In this document: positions 1-12,061 of the stretch, in pieces
Layout: each line of letters opens with the position of its first letter
Numbering within the stretch: position 1 is the first letter of the stretch
NCBI GenBank assembly: GCA_024516155.1
Contig: JAJJXM010000205.1
Coordinates: 1 to 15,707, forward strand
Length of the DNA stretch: 15,707 bases
Source: Pyronema omphalodes
Taxonomy: Eukaryota > Ascomycota > Pezizomycetes > Pezizales > Pyronemataceae
Direction of reading: 5' to 3'
Translations under genes and position numbers: made by a program
The notes under the pieces: model-generated
The model's database searches: none
Told to the model about the DNA's origin: nothing
What the model saw: the letters and a program-made list of their open reading frames with translations, nothing else

Positions 1-60
1 TACCTGGTGAAATCCCCGAGTGTTGAGAATGCCCCCATCAAAATCGGTCGCCTTCACCAT
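1..60 (-). CDS. Possible 5' end of a minus-strand gene leaving the left edge
   Basis: On the minus strand an ATG at 60-58 opens 20 codons with no stop, reading MVKATDFDGGILNTRGFHQV, to the window edge. The composition looks protein-like. The last bases read CAC CAG GTA, so a splice donor CAG|GTA could fall exactly at the edge, as for a short first exon. The pyrimidine-rich strand upstream of it (the complement of 179-660 and 901-1208) would be its promoter side. The product is not recognised and 20 codons is too little to be sure. A chance open frame is a real alternative. Confidence 0.2.
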   Translation of the reverse strand, partial: MVKATDFDGGILNTRGFHQV

Positions 61-178
61 TAACACTTGTAGCAATTGATCTAAACATTGAATCGCAGAT
101 TAATCAGCCACAGGGAATTGTTCCCAACAATAAGCTTGGCTTCCTGAAGCAAAAGAGCTCTTCGTGGTCGTGGCCAGA

Positions 179-660
179 TGAAAATAATGAAAAGAATGAA
201 AATAAGAATGAAAAAATAAATAAGAATGAAATAAGAATGAAAATAAGAATGAAAATAAGAATGAAAATAAGAATGAAAATAGAATGAAATAAATGAAAGA
301 ATGAAAATAAAAATGAAAATAGAATAAAATAAGAATGAAATAAAATGAAAATAAAAATAAGAATAAAAAATAGAAATAAAATAAGAATAAAAAAGAATAA
401 AAATATAAATCCGAATAAAAATAAGACTAAAAATCAGATAAACTAGAATAAGAAATAGAATAATAAGCAATAAGAATACAAGAAATAAGCAATAAGCCTA
501 AGAATAAGAAATAAGAATACTACGAAAGAATAAGAATAGAAGAAATAAGAATATAAGAATAAGAATAAGAAATAGAATAAGAAATAAGAATAAGAAATAA
601 GAAGAATAAAAAAAGGAATGAAATGACAATGACAATGAAAATAAAATGAAAATAAAAAAG
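179..660. repeat. A/T/G low-complexity satellite, AAGAATGAAAAT-type
   Basis: About 480 bp is built from variants of GAATAA, GAATGAAA and AATAAG. A 12-bp unit AAGAATGAAAAT is nearly perfect four times around 237-288. The plus strand has no C at all from about 181 to 410. Six-frame reading gives long open frames of F/I/L/S/Y on the minus strand, but these are composition artefacts. The tract probably arose by replication slippage and separates the left-edge sequence from the rest. Confidence 0.85.
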
Positions 661-900
661 AAAAAGTTCCGCTTGTAAGTTCTCCATAAGTATAAGTACA
701 ACAAACATAAAGAATCTAAAACTTCATATCTCTAACTGAGTCACTGTAGTTGTTTTCAATGTTTACTGGATCATATCAAAAGTACGTTCGATACACGTTC
801 AAGGTGACATTTCCTCAAGATATATCTGAAAACATGTGCCCGATATTTTTTATATGATTTCAAAAATTGATTTATTTCAATATATGTACATTTGCGGTAG
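661..900. other. Intergenic DNA between two low-complexity tracts
   Basis: This is mixed-composition, AT-rich sequence without a credible open frame, RNA gene or repeat. Nothing could be assigned. Confidence 0.4.
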
Positions 901-1208
901 GACGAAAAAGAGAAAGAAAAAGAGAAAGCAAAAGCGAAAGAAAAAAGTGAAAGAGAAAAGCGAAAGAAAAAAGCGAAAGAAAAAGCAAAGAAAAAAGCGA
1001 AAGAAAAAAGCGAAAGAAAAAGCAAAAGAAAAAAGAAAAAAAAGAAAACAAAAGAAAAAAGAGACAGAGAAAGACAGAAAAAAAGAGACAGAAAAAGAGA
1101 CAGAAAAAAGACAGAAAAAAAAAAAAAAAAAGAAAAAGAGAAAAAAAGAGAAAGAAAACAAGAAAAAAGAGAAAGAAAAAAGAAAAAAAAGAGAAAGAAA
1201 AGCGCAAC
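901..1208. repeat. Purine-strand tract, GAAAGAAAAAGC-type
   Basis: The plus strand is almost wholly A and G for about 308 bp, with isolated C and a single T (near 948). Two sub-blocks are visible: GAAAGAAAAAAGC repeats to about 1030, then GAGACAGAAAAA repeats and long A runs (about 1110-1131). Such mirror-like homopurine DNA can form triplex structures. The K/R/E-rich frame on the plus strand and the F/S/L frames on the minus strand follow from composition and are not called as genes. Confidence 0.85.
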
Positions 1209-2800
1209 TAAGAATATACAACCCACTGAGAATGTTTCCTCCAAGAGCTTCCCTCCAGCCCCCATCGACAATGTTTCTGGCCTGAAATGTTAGATAAGTT
1301 TCATTGTAGTTCAGAAAAAGCAGCGGGAAAAGTATGTTAATACGGGTGGAACTCACCTTTTTACCTGTTACTGTTCTGTTTCACATGCTACTGCTCGTCA
1401 GTTCATTGTTTTCAAGAAGAAGCATGGGGGAAAGCATGTTACCATAGGTAAAAACTCACCTTTTTTTTTAATACGGCAGTCGCATCAAGCAGTGGCTACA
1501 GGATTCAAAATGGACGGTGGAATCGTCTTATTTTATAGATGCCAACTGCAATGCGAGCGCCCTGCTACTTTCCCAAGCAGAATTGCGACGTCTGTAAGTG
1601 CAAGAAACATTTAGAATGCCATCGACCTCAAAAACCGGTTTTCGGCCACTGCTCAGTTCCCACCTCGCTTCGTTGCAATCCCTATTGGTTACTGCGCGAT
1701 CCGGGTAACCTGGTGTGATTGCGAAGGTTGCCGAGATGCATCAGAGATGCATCAGAGGTGCTTCTAGTGCCAGGTTTTCGTTCGCGGTACAAAACCACCA
1801 TTGGCCATCACACCCTGGTTCGCAGATCTTTTCCATTACAGGTTGTTACACAGAACTGGAGATTATAATTATTTAGATTTAGCAACGTTAGCAGGCCCGA
1901 CTGGCAGTCTGGCAGTCTGGCACCGTTGCCTTCTTTGAGTAATTCAGCCTGAATTCATTTCGTGCGGCCTGTGTCGGTTCTCTGTCTCTGTCCAGATCAA
2001 CAAGTTATGGTGCATACGACCGAGTTGAGAATCCACCATTCATACATGATACGAGCAACAACAACAAAAAAAGAAGATGGCGTACGCGTCGATGGTCGTG
2101 GAGGTTGGCTGTTTCGCTGTCCCCGGCTGGCGTTGTGATGTGATGTTGATCATCGGCTTTGTGGAATTTAAGGGACAGTGATAGCCAGTCAATTGGAAAG
2201 CAAATCCACGGACTTTTTTTTGATTTCTATTTTTTCGAACGCTTCATTCTGAAGATAGAAAAAGAGCTTCAGGAGCTCATACCTTTACTTCCGATATGCC
2301 AATTATGGTCGTGTAGATTTCCTCGGATTTCCTCAGCTTTCATCGGATTTCATCAAGCTTTACTAAATCTCATACTAAGCTTCTTTGGAATTTCGTAAAA
2401 TTTCGCAATTCGGTTAGTTGCCGTACGCACGGGGCCTGAAGATAGACAGCCTATCGATATCCCGCATTTTCCTTCAAACTTTCCCGGCTTCGATGATGAT
2501 AGCCGAGTGCTTCCTGTGTGGTCTTTAGAGAGAAAATGGAAAAAGGGTGTGCTAAAGGACCTGGCACGAATTTCTCATGACCCTGAACTCTTTGCTTGGC
2601 CACACGTGTCTTTCACGGCTCAACCAGCCAGAGTTGTTCTCGTCAACGTTCCATAGCTGTTCAGAGGTCTTTCTAGACGAAGAATAAGCTCTCGCTTCAA
2701 CGGCTAGTGTTGTGTGTCCTTGGCTTCTAATGGGGTCTGTAGAAGAAAACCATCTTTTCTAGCGTCTCTTGAAGCATCTCAGTCTGTTCTCAGTGTTCGC
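1209..2800. other. Intergenic region with small direct repeats, no gene called
   Basis: No convincing gene was found. Small structures seen are two related blocks ending in ACTCACCTTTTT (about 1331-1366 and 1432-1470), an exact 11-bp tandem GAGATGCATCA x2 (1733-1754), GGCAGTCT repeats near 1901-1925, and a 20-bp imperfect tandem, CCTCGGATTTCCTCAGCTTT followed by a close copy (2321-2361). Two 34-codon frames start at ATG 1510 and ATG 2077, the latter in an A-rich start context, but neither shows recognisable protein character. Confidence 0.45.
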
Positions 2801-2804
2801 CATT

Positions 2805-2838
2805 ATCCATTAATCCATTAATCCATTATAATCCATTA
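2805..2838. repeat. Tandem ATCCATTA octamer
   Basis: Four copies of ATCCATTA occur at 2805-2812, 2813-2820, 2821-2828 and 2831-2838; the last is set off by TA. The array lies about 700 bp upstream of the epimerase start. It could be a slippage microsatellite or an upstream promoter element. Confidence 0.8.
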
Positions 2839-3539
2839 ATCTGCGTCGCGCCCATCACCGTCCTCCCGAGCGGCCTGGTGAACCTTTAACTAACTATCCC
2901 TTTCCATTTCAGCAGGTCGTCCATCCTTCTTCTCCCCCAGTCTTGGAAAACAACAAACCCCCCCTCCACCTCCACTTTCTTTTTATCCAGAAACCACCCC
3001 CTCTGTTGCTTCCCCTCCTCGCCAAACTCCCCCACCCCGCCCTATACAGAAGTGCTATCCCTATCAATAATAAACAGTTCTCGCCTAAAGTTCTCTATTT
3101 TTCCCTGTCAGCGGACTTTCTTTTATCCTTTTCCTGTTCCCTACAAGCAAGCTCTGCAAAACATTATCACATCATCATTGTAATCGATACCCCAACACCC
3201 CCAACACCCCGACGCCCTGTATCGAAAGTGCCACTCATACGTAAATCCGCACGTCGCACATTGCCTCTCACCGTATCTAAATTAACCCGACTGGACCTGA
3301 CCTGCCTACCTGACAATCTTTACTAAACTTCCCTACCTTACCAACTTGAAAAGGCGCCCCTGTTACTTAAGGACGGACCACCCGCAACCAGTCTTTCGAT
3401 CGCGCGCCAGGTACCACGACCACGACCACGAAGCAGAAGCACAAACCACAAATACCATAGAATAAACGACTTGTTATAACCAACGTTAATTACACAACTT
3501 TCACTCACTAAGCGTTTTCCGATTATACACACAACAATA
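2839..3539 (+). promoter_or_regulatory. Promoter and leader region of the epimerase gene
   Basis: The plus strand is strongly C/T-rich from about 2900 to 3340, as is common for promoters of well-expressed filamentous fungal genes, and turns A-rich over the last 60 bp before the ATG (ACACAACAATAATG), a favourable fungal start context. A possible leader intron acceptor (CCATTTCAG at 2904-2912, preceded by TAACTAAC) is visible without a suitably distant donor. No TATA box, CAAT box or galactose-regulator site could be assigned with confidence. The 127-codon proline-rich frame at 2943-3326 reflects base composition. Confidence 0.45.
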
Positions 3540-5355
<1,816 letters not shown>

Positions 5356-5808
5356 TTTATTTAATCCAGAGAGTCGGTTGTGACGTGATGATATATAAAA
5401 GATTTTTATTTATTATACTTTGTTTGTTTGGGAGTTTTTTTATACCTTGTTCTTTTTATACTGTTTTTATTTTTTCTATTTATTTTTTTGTATTGGATAT
5501 CCTGGATATACCATACCATAGGGTAAGTTATCTTTTTCTTTTTTTTCGTTTTCAGGGGTATGATTTGATCTGGTAATGGTTGTATGTATGTGATTTGTTA
5601 TGATGATGTATGTAATGTTTGGAGCTGAAGATTTGTCGGTTAGGGGATTTGGGGATCTGGGGATTCGGGGATTGAATGTTTGAATGTTTGAATGTAGGGA
5701 TTTTGGGATGCTTCTTTTTTTTTTTCTTTTTTTTCAAGCTTTTGGATTGATTTGATATCAGATATCCTGCTATTGCTATTTTTTTTTACTGATAGTGCTT
5801 TCTTTTTT

Positions 5809-5846
<38 letters not shown>

Positions 5847-5923
5847 TTCTTTCTTTTTTTTTTGTTATGTAATAGATTATGGTTTTAGATTTTCTGAAGT
5901 GGCGTTTTATGTTTTATGTTTTT
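5356..5923. other. T-rich 3' flank of the epimerase gene
   Basis: This holds the presumed 3' UTR and flank. It has long T-rich runs, GGGGATNTGGGGAT-like and TTGAATG x3 short tandems (about 5645-5695), and TACTTTT repeats (about 5812-5850). No poly(A) signal could be fixed. Frames here are F/L/Y-rich composition artefacts. Confidence 0.5.
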
Positions 5924-5925
5924 GT

Positions 5926-6055
5926 GCCGTGGTACTTGGTGCTTGGTGCGTGGTGCTTGGTGCCGTGGTGCTTGGTGCCGTGGTGCTTAGTGATAGATAT
6001 GTCGTGGTATAGAAGTGGTGATAGATACTTGGTGATAGATATGTGGTGCCCTGGT
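5926..6055. repeat. Minisatellite, GCCGTGGTGCTTGGT unit, then GTGATAGATA unit
   Basis: A 15-bp unit GCCGTGGTGCTTGGT recurs at about 5926-5940, 5962-5976 and 5977-5991, with shortened copies between. It grades into a second motif GTGATAGATAT/GTGATAGATAC (about 5990-6045). The valine/leucine/tryptophan frames across it are not considered coding. Confidence 0.8.
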
Positions 6056-6711
6056 AACCCCCTTCTCTCCTGCTCCTCCTCCGTCATACGTCCTCCTCAT
6101 CACTTCCTGCCATCTTCCGCTCCCTTGCTGAAAGGTGCGTTGGATATGTCTTTTACAGTGGCCCGATTTCGCGTTCAAGCATCTAATATCGATTAATGCC
6201 GTCCCATCTCAGGTAGGTGCGCAGTGGGCTTTAAACGTTACAGTATGTGATTGGTACATTCTGTTGATTATGGGGAAGTGAATAAGTTTTATGCTTCACG
6301 TATTTGAGTTGCTAAGGGTTCAACAGCCCTGAGCTTTTAGATATCAGATCCAATTGGCACCTATTGCTTGAATTATATACGAAACTCCGTGCAGAGGCTG
6401 TATATAATCGAAGGACGAATTTATCCACTGGAAAGAATACTGAGTTACTGATTTTCGCATTGTTCCAATAATCTGTGAATTACTTTTGCAATGGGGTTGG
6501 CAATCCCAGTTCTGAACAGCAAACGAATTGAAATTATGGTTGAGACCGCGGTTGCTGGTGTTCAACCCTCAGAATATTTCCTGGCAGAGAATCTTAACAA
6601 AAGCTACAAAAATTAACAAGACTCTTTAACTACCGATAATTGGCTCTATTGTTAATGCACATAATAAGACTTTTGATTCGTCCCCTGGGAGAAAATGCCG
6701 TCACTGTATAG
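6056..6711. other. Intergenic DNA, no gene called
   Basis: A C/T-rich patch (about 6056-6125) resembles promoter DNA. Beyond it is mixed AT-rich sequence. A 73-codon minus-strand frame (6344-6565) contains some Cys and Trp but has no recognisable motif. Confidence 0.35.
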
Positions 6712-7107
6712 CTGAAACTAGGTATATGCACTCTTCACATATCACTGGGACGAAGATCACCAATAAAAGACCCGCGCTCATATTTCGCTGGAAAAGGGTC
6801 TCCGGATTTGGTGAATCTCCTATCTCGCTGGAATATGAATTCCCCCGACGTAGTTTGCACTCCAACATATGCGAATACAGTTGTCCTAGACCATGGTTCT
6901 TTGTATAAATTGGGCTTTATATCCTCTCATATTCCTCAAGCGTTACCCTACTACAGAAAACACCATTCTGACCAACAGGGATCGTCGATACTTTCTACAA
7001 TGCAACATCCCTCCAAACCCGAATCCCTCCGAACTCTCAACCCTGTACTCTCCTCCGACGAGCAAACTGAAATGCAGAATATTACTATGGCTACTGTCAA
7101 TACATAG
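6712..7107 (+). other. Open frame of 132 codons, possible gene remnant
   Basis: The frame is open from 6712 to a TAG at 7105-7107, with its first ATG near 6835 (MNSPDVVCTPTYANTVVLDH). Its amino-acid mix is balanced and not low-complexity, unlike most frames in this window, so it could be an exon or a fossil piece of a gene. No domain is recognised, no clear upstream exon or promoter was found, and the frame in +1 takes over weakly near 7107-7165. Chance is the main alternative. Confidence 0.2.
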
Positions 7108-10100
7108 GGGATTACACCATCTGGTCCCGTTGAAGGTTGAAAGCCGCTGTCTTATTGATGATTGATTCCATTCTAATACTACTTATTCGGGCGTAGAGAA
7201 ACGTGTATCATTCGCTCTTACTGCGAGGAACGTCGCAAAGCTCCGGTCTATTAGAAACTTCCCAAACTATTCTATGGTGTTGGAAGATTGCTGAGAAGAG
7301 GCAATCCAGCTTGTCGGAACAAGCTCCTTGAGTTTGATCAAGACGAACCTTGAGGGGAACAAAGTGGGACACCAACCGGGATGTGATAAGGAGGATGAGA
7401 CCAACCGACTTTTCTACTATATACAATGCTTCCTCTCTCTGTATTGTCATCATCATCTACAATAAAACCGTCTGTCTCTCCCTGTCCTTTCTCACATATG
7501 GAATGTTGGATAACCCAAGGCGGAAAAGATGAGGCTACAAGTTGGTATTTCCAGGATAATGTATTAAAACGTTTTAGGGGTACCAACCAGCGTATATTGA
7601 GGACTGTGGTCGAATATTGATGCGATACTTCAAACTTGAGCATTTTAGTAATTACAGATTGGTGAAGTTCACTGTCCATCATTGAAAAGGGTAATTAGGA
7701 TGATTTTACAATGTTTATTACCCCACGCGATTAATGAAACATTTCCAATGGCCAAATTCCTGTAAAGTGACGGGTCTTAATTTTTGAAAGTGGTTTCTCG
7801 ACTTTATGATATGGATTCTCGAGTATACGGGTTTAATCTACAATTTTCTGTGTGCTTCAAAAACATTTGAGATGATGTTGTTATAAAGTCGCAACTTTTT
7901 TCTAAGTTCTCTAACGTACCTCTGAAATTTGATAATGAAGTCCTCTGAGAACGCTTCTAAATGCAGTTTCTTTTTAAAAATATCTGTAGGCGCCGAAAAA
8001 GTAATAGAGCGATGGGAAGTCCTCCAGTACTCAAAGTATTTCTTTTACCATCATCTTTTTTTGATGACGAAAATGCTGTCATGAGAAACTAGACCTTTAG
8101 GCCAGACCCAATTCGTTTCTCTCTATGTCCATTTTCGCCTGGTAGACACTAAAGATTCGCTGATACGTTTTCCAGCAGTTGAAAAGAATTTAAGGAGTAT
8201 ATATGCTTTTGAATTCAGAAATGAAGTATTGGACATATTGCGAAGTGTAATACTGTTCTTGGAAAGTCACCATGATTAGATACTGCATATGTCTTCAGAG
8301 ATCTAAGTATTTGCACAAAGAAATGCTTTAGGTATTAAGCACTTGTAGCGTGAAACATTTCTACCGTCTTCATAGCGCTAAAAACTGTTGTCGCTTACAG
8401 AACCGTTTTAAAACATCTTCAAACCCACGGCCCCAGGATGTAGAAATCAATTAGAGTAGTAAGTGATATTTCATGATGCATTCGGACTTATCATACAGTA
8501 ATGATTGAATATAGTCGTAATATTTTTCTTCGAGTGGTAGGTTGTAATGGATATAGATACTATGACCTGAAAATTAGCAACCAGGCGGTAATAGATAGTC
8601 TGAAGCCAGAACAAGGTAAACCAAGTCGTGGTGCCTTTACATTGTGTTTGACCCTTGTGTGATGTGTCGTAATTTATCCCGGCTGGACACTCAGGGAATC
8701 CAGGGTGATATCCACCTCCAGTGGTCCCCATTAGTTGTTCAGAAATCAAGCATTCGGCAAACCATAAGCAAAGTTGTTGATGGGTTCCTCAAGCTTGTCC
8801 GTGTTGCAGTCACCCACATCATCATCATGAATAGCATAATAATGTGCTAATCTTGCAGTTCCTTGAAGAGACTATGTTGATACTGCAGAATCAGACACTG
8901 CAAGAAGCTGCTTTTATTGTTATGTTTCATCTGGTGATGATAATAATTATAATATGAACAAGTTACAGATGCTTGCTGTGAAATTTTCTCGTCTCACGCC
9001 CAAAGATGTGCTTGCTTTTTGTGCAGAGATCGACGAGTGCACACTCACTGCCGAACAAAAATTGGGCTAATTTCTTCCGCCTTTTTTCTGCTCGGAACAA
9101 GCGACAGAGAAATTGGGAGGTAAAGCAGTATCAATTCTTTACTATGTGAGTATCGCGCGCGTTGTAATGAAAGTTATCGTGGGCTCGACACCATTTGGTC
9201 TCCATGACAGGGAGCGACAGGGATTAAAATGGTATGACGTGATAGCTCGTAATTGGGATGTCCGCAACCACGTTAACCATATCTTAGTGCCACTAGCTTG
9301 GCCATTCTTTGGCCAATCAAACATGTTTTTAGGTTGCACATTGGCGTGCCTTGACATGCAGTTTTAACACTCTACTATGTACTCTTCGAATTGTTTCTGA
9401 ATTTAATCTTTTTGGGCGCAGTATTGTACTTCAGAAGGTCAAATATAATGGTACGACCAAGACTATTTTTTATTTTTTATTTCATTTTTTAATTTTTTTA
9501 ATTCGCGTTGTCGTGCTTGAGGAGCAGCGTTTGTCGTGTTGTGGGATTATTTTCGTCGTGGGCGGCGCCGTCTTCCTTTCGCACACCACAGTTGTACACT
9601 GACCATCACTCCTGATACACATACCGAAATTCGTCACGTAGTGGACTACTCAACACACGCGAATCCCAGCCGATCACAAAAAATCCCTTGTACGGCACTG
9701 GCTACTGCTTCTCCTGAATTGGTATATTTTCATGCTTTTCGCTGTCTATGATTCATTTCATGCTGTTATCTTTCATCTGGACGGCAGTATTTCCGATTGT
9801 CTAGTTGTGGTTAATTCCAGTGTTTCACAGCCCGCCATCATATGATCTATGTTAGAAGGAATACCAAACCGATTATTGCTCACGGACGTAACACACCAGA
9901 GGCTTGTCGACGTAGAACCACGGACAAAAGCAAAAGATGGGATGTATCATTGCAAGGCGAGTGGCTAGACATACTCTGTGAAAAACCAGATATTGCTGTG
10001 AATACCTGTCACAGGACTGATGGATTTCTGTGGTTGTCTCATATGATGTTGCAACGAGAAAGCGTTCACTACAGTCGAGTTTTGCCGACAGCGTCAGATA

Positions 10101-10150
10101 TGATCTGCATGAACCGTGCGCAGAGCCTCAGCAGAGATCAGAAATATTAG
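7108..10150. other. About 3 kb of gene-poor, AT-rich DNA
   Basis: Only weak open frames occur: minus 7338-7682 (114 codons, with an Asp run), minus 8471-8749 (92 codons), plus 9113-9367 and plus 9842-10150 (102 codons). None shows a motif I can name or a supported exon structure. A short perfect stem TTGGCCA/TGGCCAA lies near 9298-9316 and a T-rich patch near 9465-9500. It may contain eroded transposon or gene sequence that cannot be recognised by eye. Confidence 0.4.
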
Positions 10151-10297
10151 GCATGCGGGGTAGCGCCCGCGTTTTTAGGTCTACCATCACATATTTATCT
10201 CGGTTGTTACCAACTACCATCGTTTCTCGTTTATATCAGTGTTATCCATCTACGGTGGTATTCCTGGTCCCCACATTGCCAACACTGCCGACGAGTT
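10151..10297 (+). promoter_or_regulatory. Presumed promoter/leader of the NLR gene
   Basis: These 147 bp before the NLR start contain a GC-rich block (about 10153-10173) and a C/T-leaning stretch. No TATA box or specific operator was identified. The call rests on position only. Confidence 0.3.
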
Positions 10298-10728
10298 ATG
10301 GATCCGCTCAGCATCACTGCAGCCGTTGCTGGCTTCCTCAGTCTCGCCGGCCAGATCGCTACTACACTCAAAGACTACGTTGATAGTGTTCGATCAGCCC
10401 CCGAAGAAGTGCGCAGCCTTTATCTGGAAGTCAAAGCGTTGAGCCAAGTCCTTGAGAATTTCGTGGGGTTCTTGACAAAGGACGATCTTCACAGACGCAA
10501 CTTGGAGAGCTCTTGTGTGCTGATTAGCGCAGTCCAAGCTTGTAAGTACCGGCTGGAAGAGCTTGGTGGTCAACTAGCAGATCTTTCGGAAGCATGCTCG
10601 AAGAGGAAGTTGCCAGGATGGATTACACGAATGAGGTGGCCGCTCAACAAGGACGAGGTTCAGCAGACGATAGTTGCTCTACAGCGTTTTACGCATATTT
10701 TTCAGTTCTCTATGGTAACTAAGAATTA

Positions 10729-10783
10729 GTATGTGCATTCATGTGGAATTCAGCCGAAGGATCACGGCCCTAACGGATAACAG
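10729..10783 (+). other. Intron 1 of the NLR gene
   Basis: A 55-bp intron, GTATGT...GATAACAG, with branch-like CCTAAC near 10769. Joining the phase-2 ends gives FSMVTKN-Y-ELMSRTSSAVLS, as expected for the end of the N-terminal domain. An alternative donor GTAACT at 10715 gives no in-frame join. Confidence 0.8.
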
Positions 10784-11022
10784 TGAGCTCATGTCCCGAA
10801 CATCGTCAGCCGTTCTTTCCCAGCTCGACGAGAATCGGCAGAAGATTCAGAATGTCTTCAGCATGCTTGAGGGCATGTCAATAGAGTTACCCGCAGATTT
10901 GCAAAAGCAAATGACCGAGATATCGGAGATCAAAACGCTAGTTATCGAACTTGCTCAGTTTAACATCAAAAACGCTCACAAAGTCTCACTCGGCATGAGA
11001 GACGTTCAAGAGCGATTGCAAG

Positions 11023-11070
11023 GTGACTCACCAGAAATCAGTGTCCGCGCCATCGACTGACACGCTGTAG
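11023..11070 (+). other. Intron 2 of the NLR gene
   Basis: A 48-bp intron, GTGACT...GCTGTAG, with an ACTGACAC branch-like site. Joining gives QERLQ-D-NEIQKIMRLISPL, matching the pre-NACHT segment of fungal STAND proteins. Confidence 0.82.
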
Positions 11071-11286
11071 ATAATGAAATTCAGAAGATAATGCGATTGA
11101 TATCACCACTAGAAACCCCACAAAAGACATCAAGACATCCGACAGAAAACGGCTTAAAGGTACCGGCAATTGGTTTCTCCTTGAACCGGCATTTCAGACA
11201 TGGAGCAATGGACAATCACATGATGCCAATATACATCCCGTTCTTGCATGCTCTGGAAACCCTGGAGCAGGAAAGTCTGTCATCTG

Positions 11287-11345
11287 GTACGTTGTAATTC
11301 CTGTGACTTGCACGGATCGAAACTCACCGACATCGCATTATGCAG
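11287..11345 (+). other. Intron 3 of the NLR gene
   Basis: A 59-bp intron, GTACGT...TTATGCAG. It lies directly after Walker A; joining gives GNPGAGKSVI-C-SLVFDYLE, in good agreement with the family. Confidence 0.88.
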
Positions 11346-11947
11346 TTCCCTTGTGTTCGATTATCTCGAGAAACAATTCCTCTCCGAACAACAGGCTTGT
11401 GTAGCCTGCCTTTACTGTGATTATCAAAATGATAAGATTCAAACTCCGGTAAACATGATTGGCGTGCTGTTGAAGCAGGTCATCCTAGAACTCAACACGT
11501 CGAGGCTACTAGACGCAGATACCATCTCAACATTAAAAAGGCATCTCAATGCACGGAAAGGTATTGATCTGGAGGAGGGATGTCGATTGTTAGGGGAGAC
11601 TATTAAGCAGCTTCGAAGGTTCTATATCTGCGATCGATGCCTTGGACGAGTGTGACGAGCGGCACCGGGCAGATTTTCATACAAGCCCTAGCAAAGATAT
11701 CAAGCAACAGTAGCCAACCCGATACAATCCGTATATTCTTTACGACAAGGCCGCATATCAAGTGGGAGGAACTCGTCAAGCGTAACCCAGCAATCGGCTC
11801 TCTGGATCACATATGTTTGAAGGCACGCCAAGAGGATATAAGAATATACATTACCCATGAGATTGACGTCAACCAGGATGAGGAGTGTATGAATGAAAAT
11901 CTCAGGAGAGACATTCTGGATACCATCGTTGCTAATTCTGACGGGAT

Positions 11948-12061
11948 GTGAGTTTCTGAAGCCTTTCCTGATGCCGAAGTCTTCATGATGGATGCATTTG
12001 ATGTCATTGGGGGTCTTGAATGTTTGCTGTGGTACCTGGCTGACACCCTCTTTCAATGCAG
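11948..12061 (+). other. Intron 4 of the NLR gene
   Basis: A 114-bp intron, GTGAGT...AATGCAG, with GGCTGACAC as branch-like site. Joining gives ANSDG-M-FLLAALQIQTVL, the conserved post-NACHT GMFLLA motif. Confidence 0.88.

Noticed and set aside
81..704. Long F/I/L/S/Y-rich frames on the minus strand
   Set aside because: They look like membrane segments but come from the GAATAA/GAATGAAA satellite and have no ordinary protein composition.
836..1285. 149-codon K/R/E-rich frame on the plus strand
   Set aside because: It is the direct translation of a purine-only repeat; nothing non-repetitive supports it as a protein.
1510..1614. 34-codon frame followed by a good donor-like GTAAGT
   Set aside because: There is no second exon with recognisable protein content and no other support.
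2077..2181. 34-codon frame starting in an A-rich ATG context
   Set aside because: It could be a leader peptide or first exon, but no continuing exon was found and the frame shows no motif.
2943..3326. 127-codon proline/leucine/serine-rich frame
   Set aside because: It lies in the C/T-rich promoter of the epimerase and reflects base composition; no motif or homologue is recognised.
7338..7682. 114-codon minus-strand frame with an Asp run
   Set aside because: No domain, no supported exon structure and overlapping open frames on both strands; treated as chance.
9298..9316. Short palindrome TTGGCCA...TGGCCAA
   Set aside because: Seven-base arms are expected by chance in a 15.7-kb window, and no terminator or element context is present.
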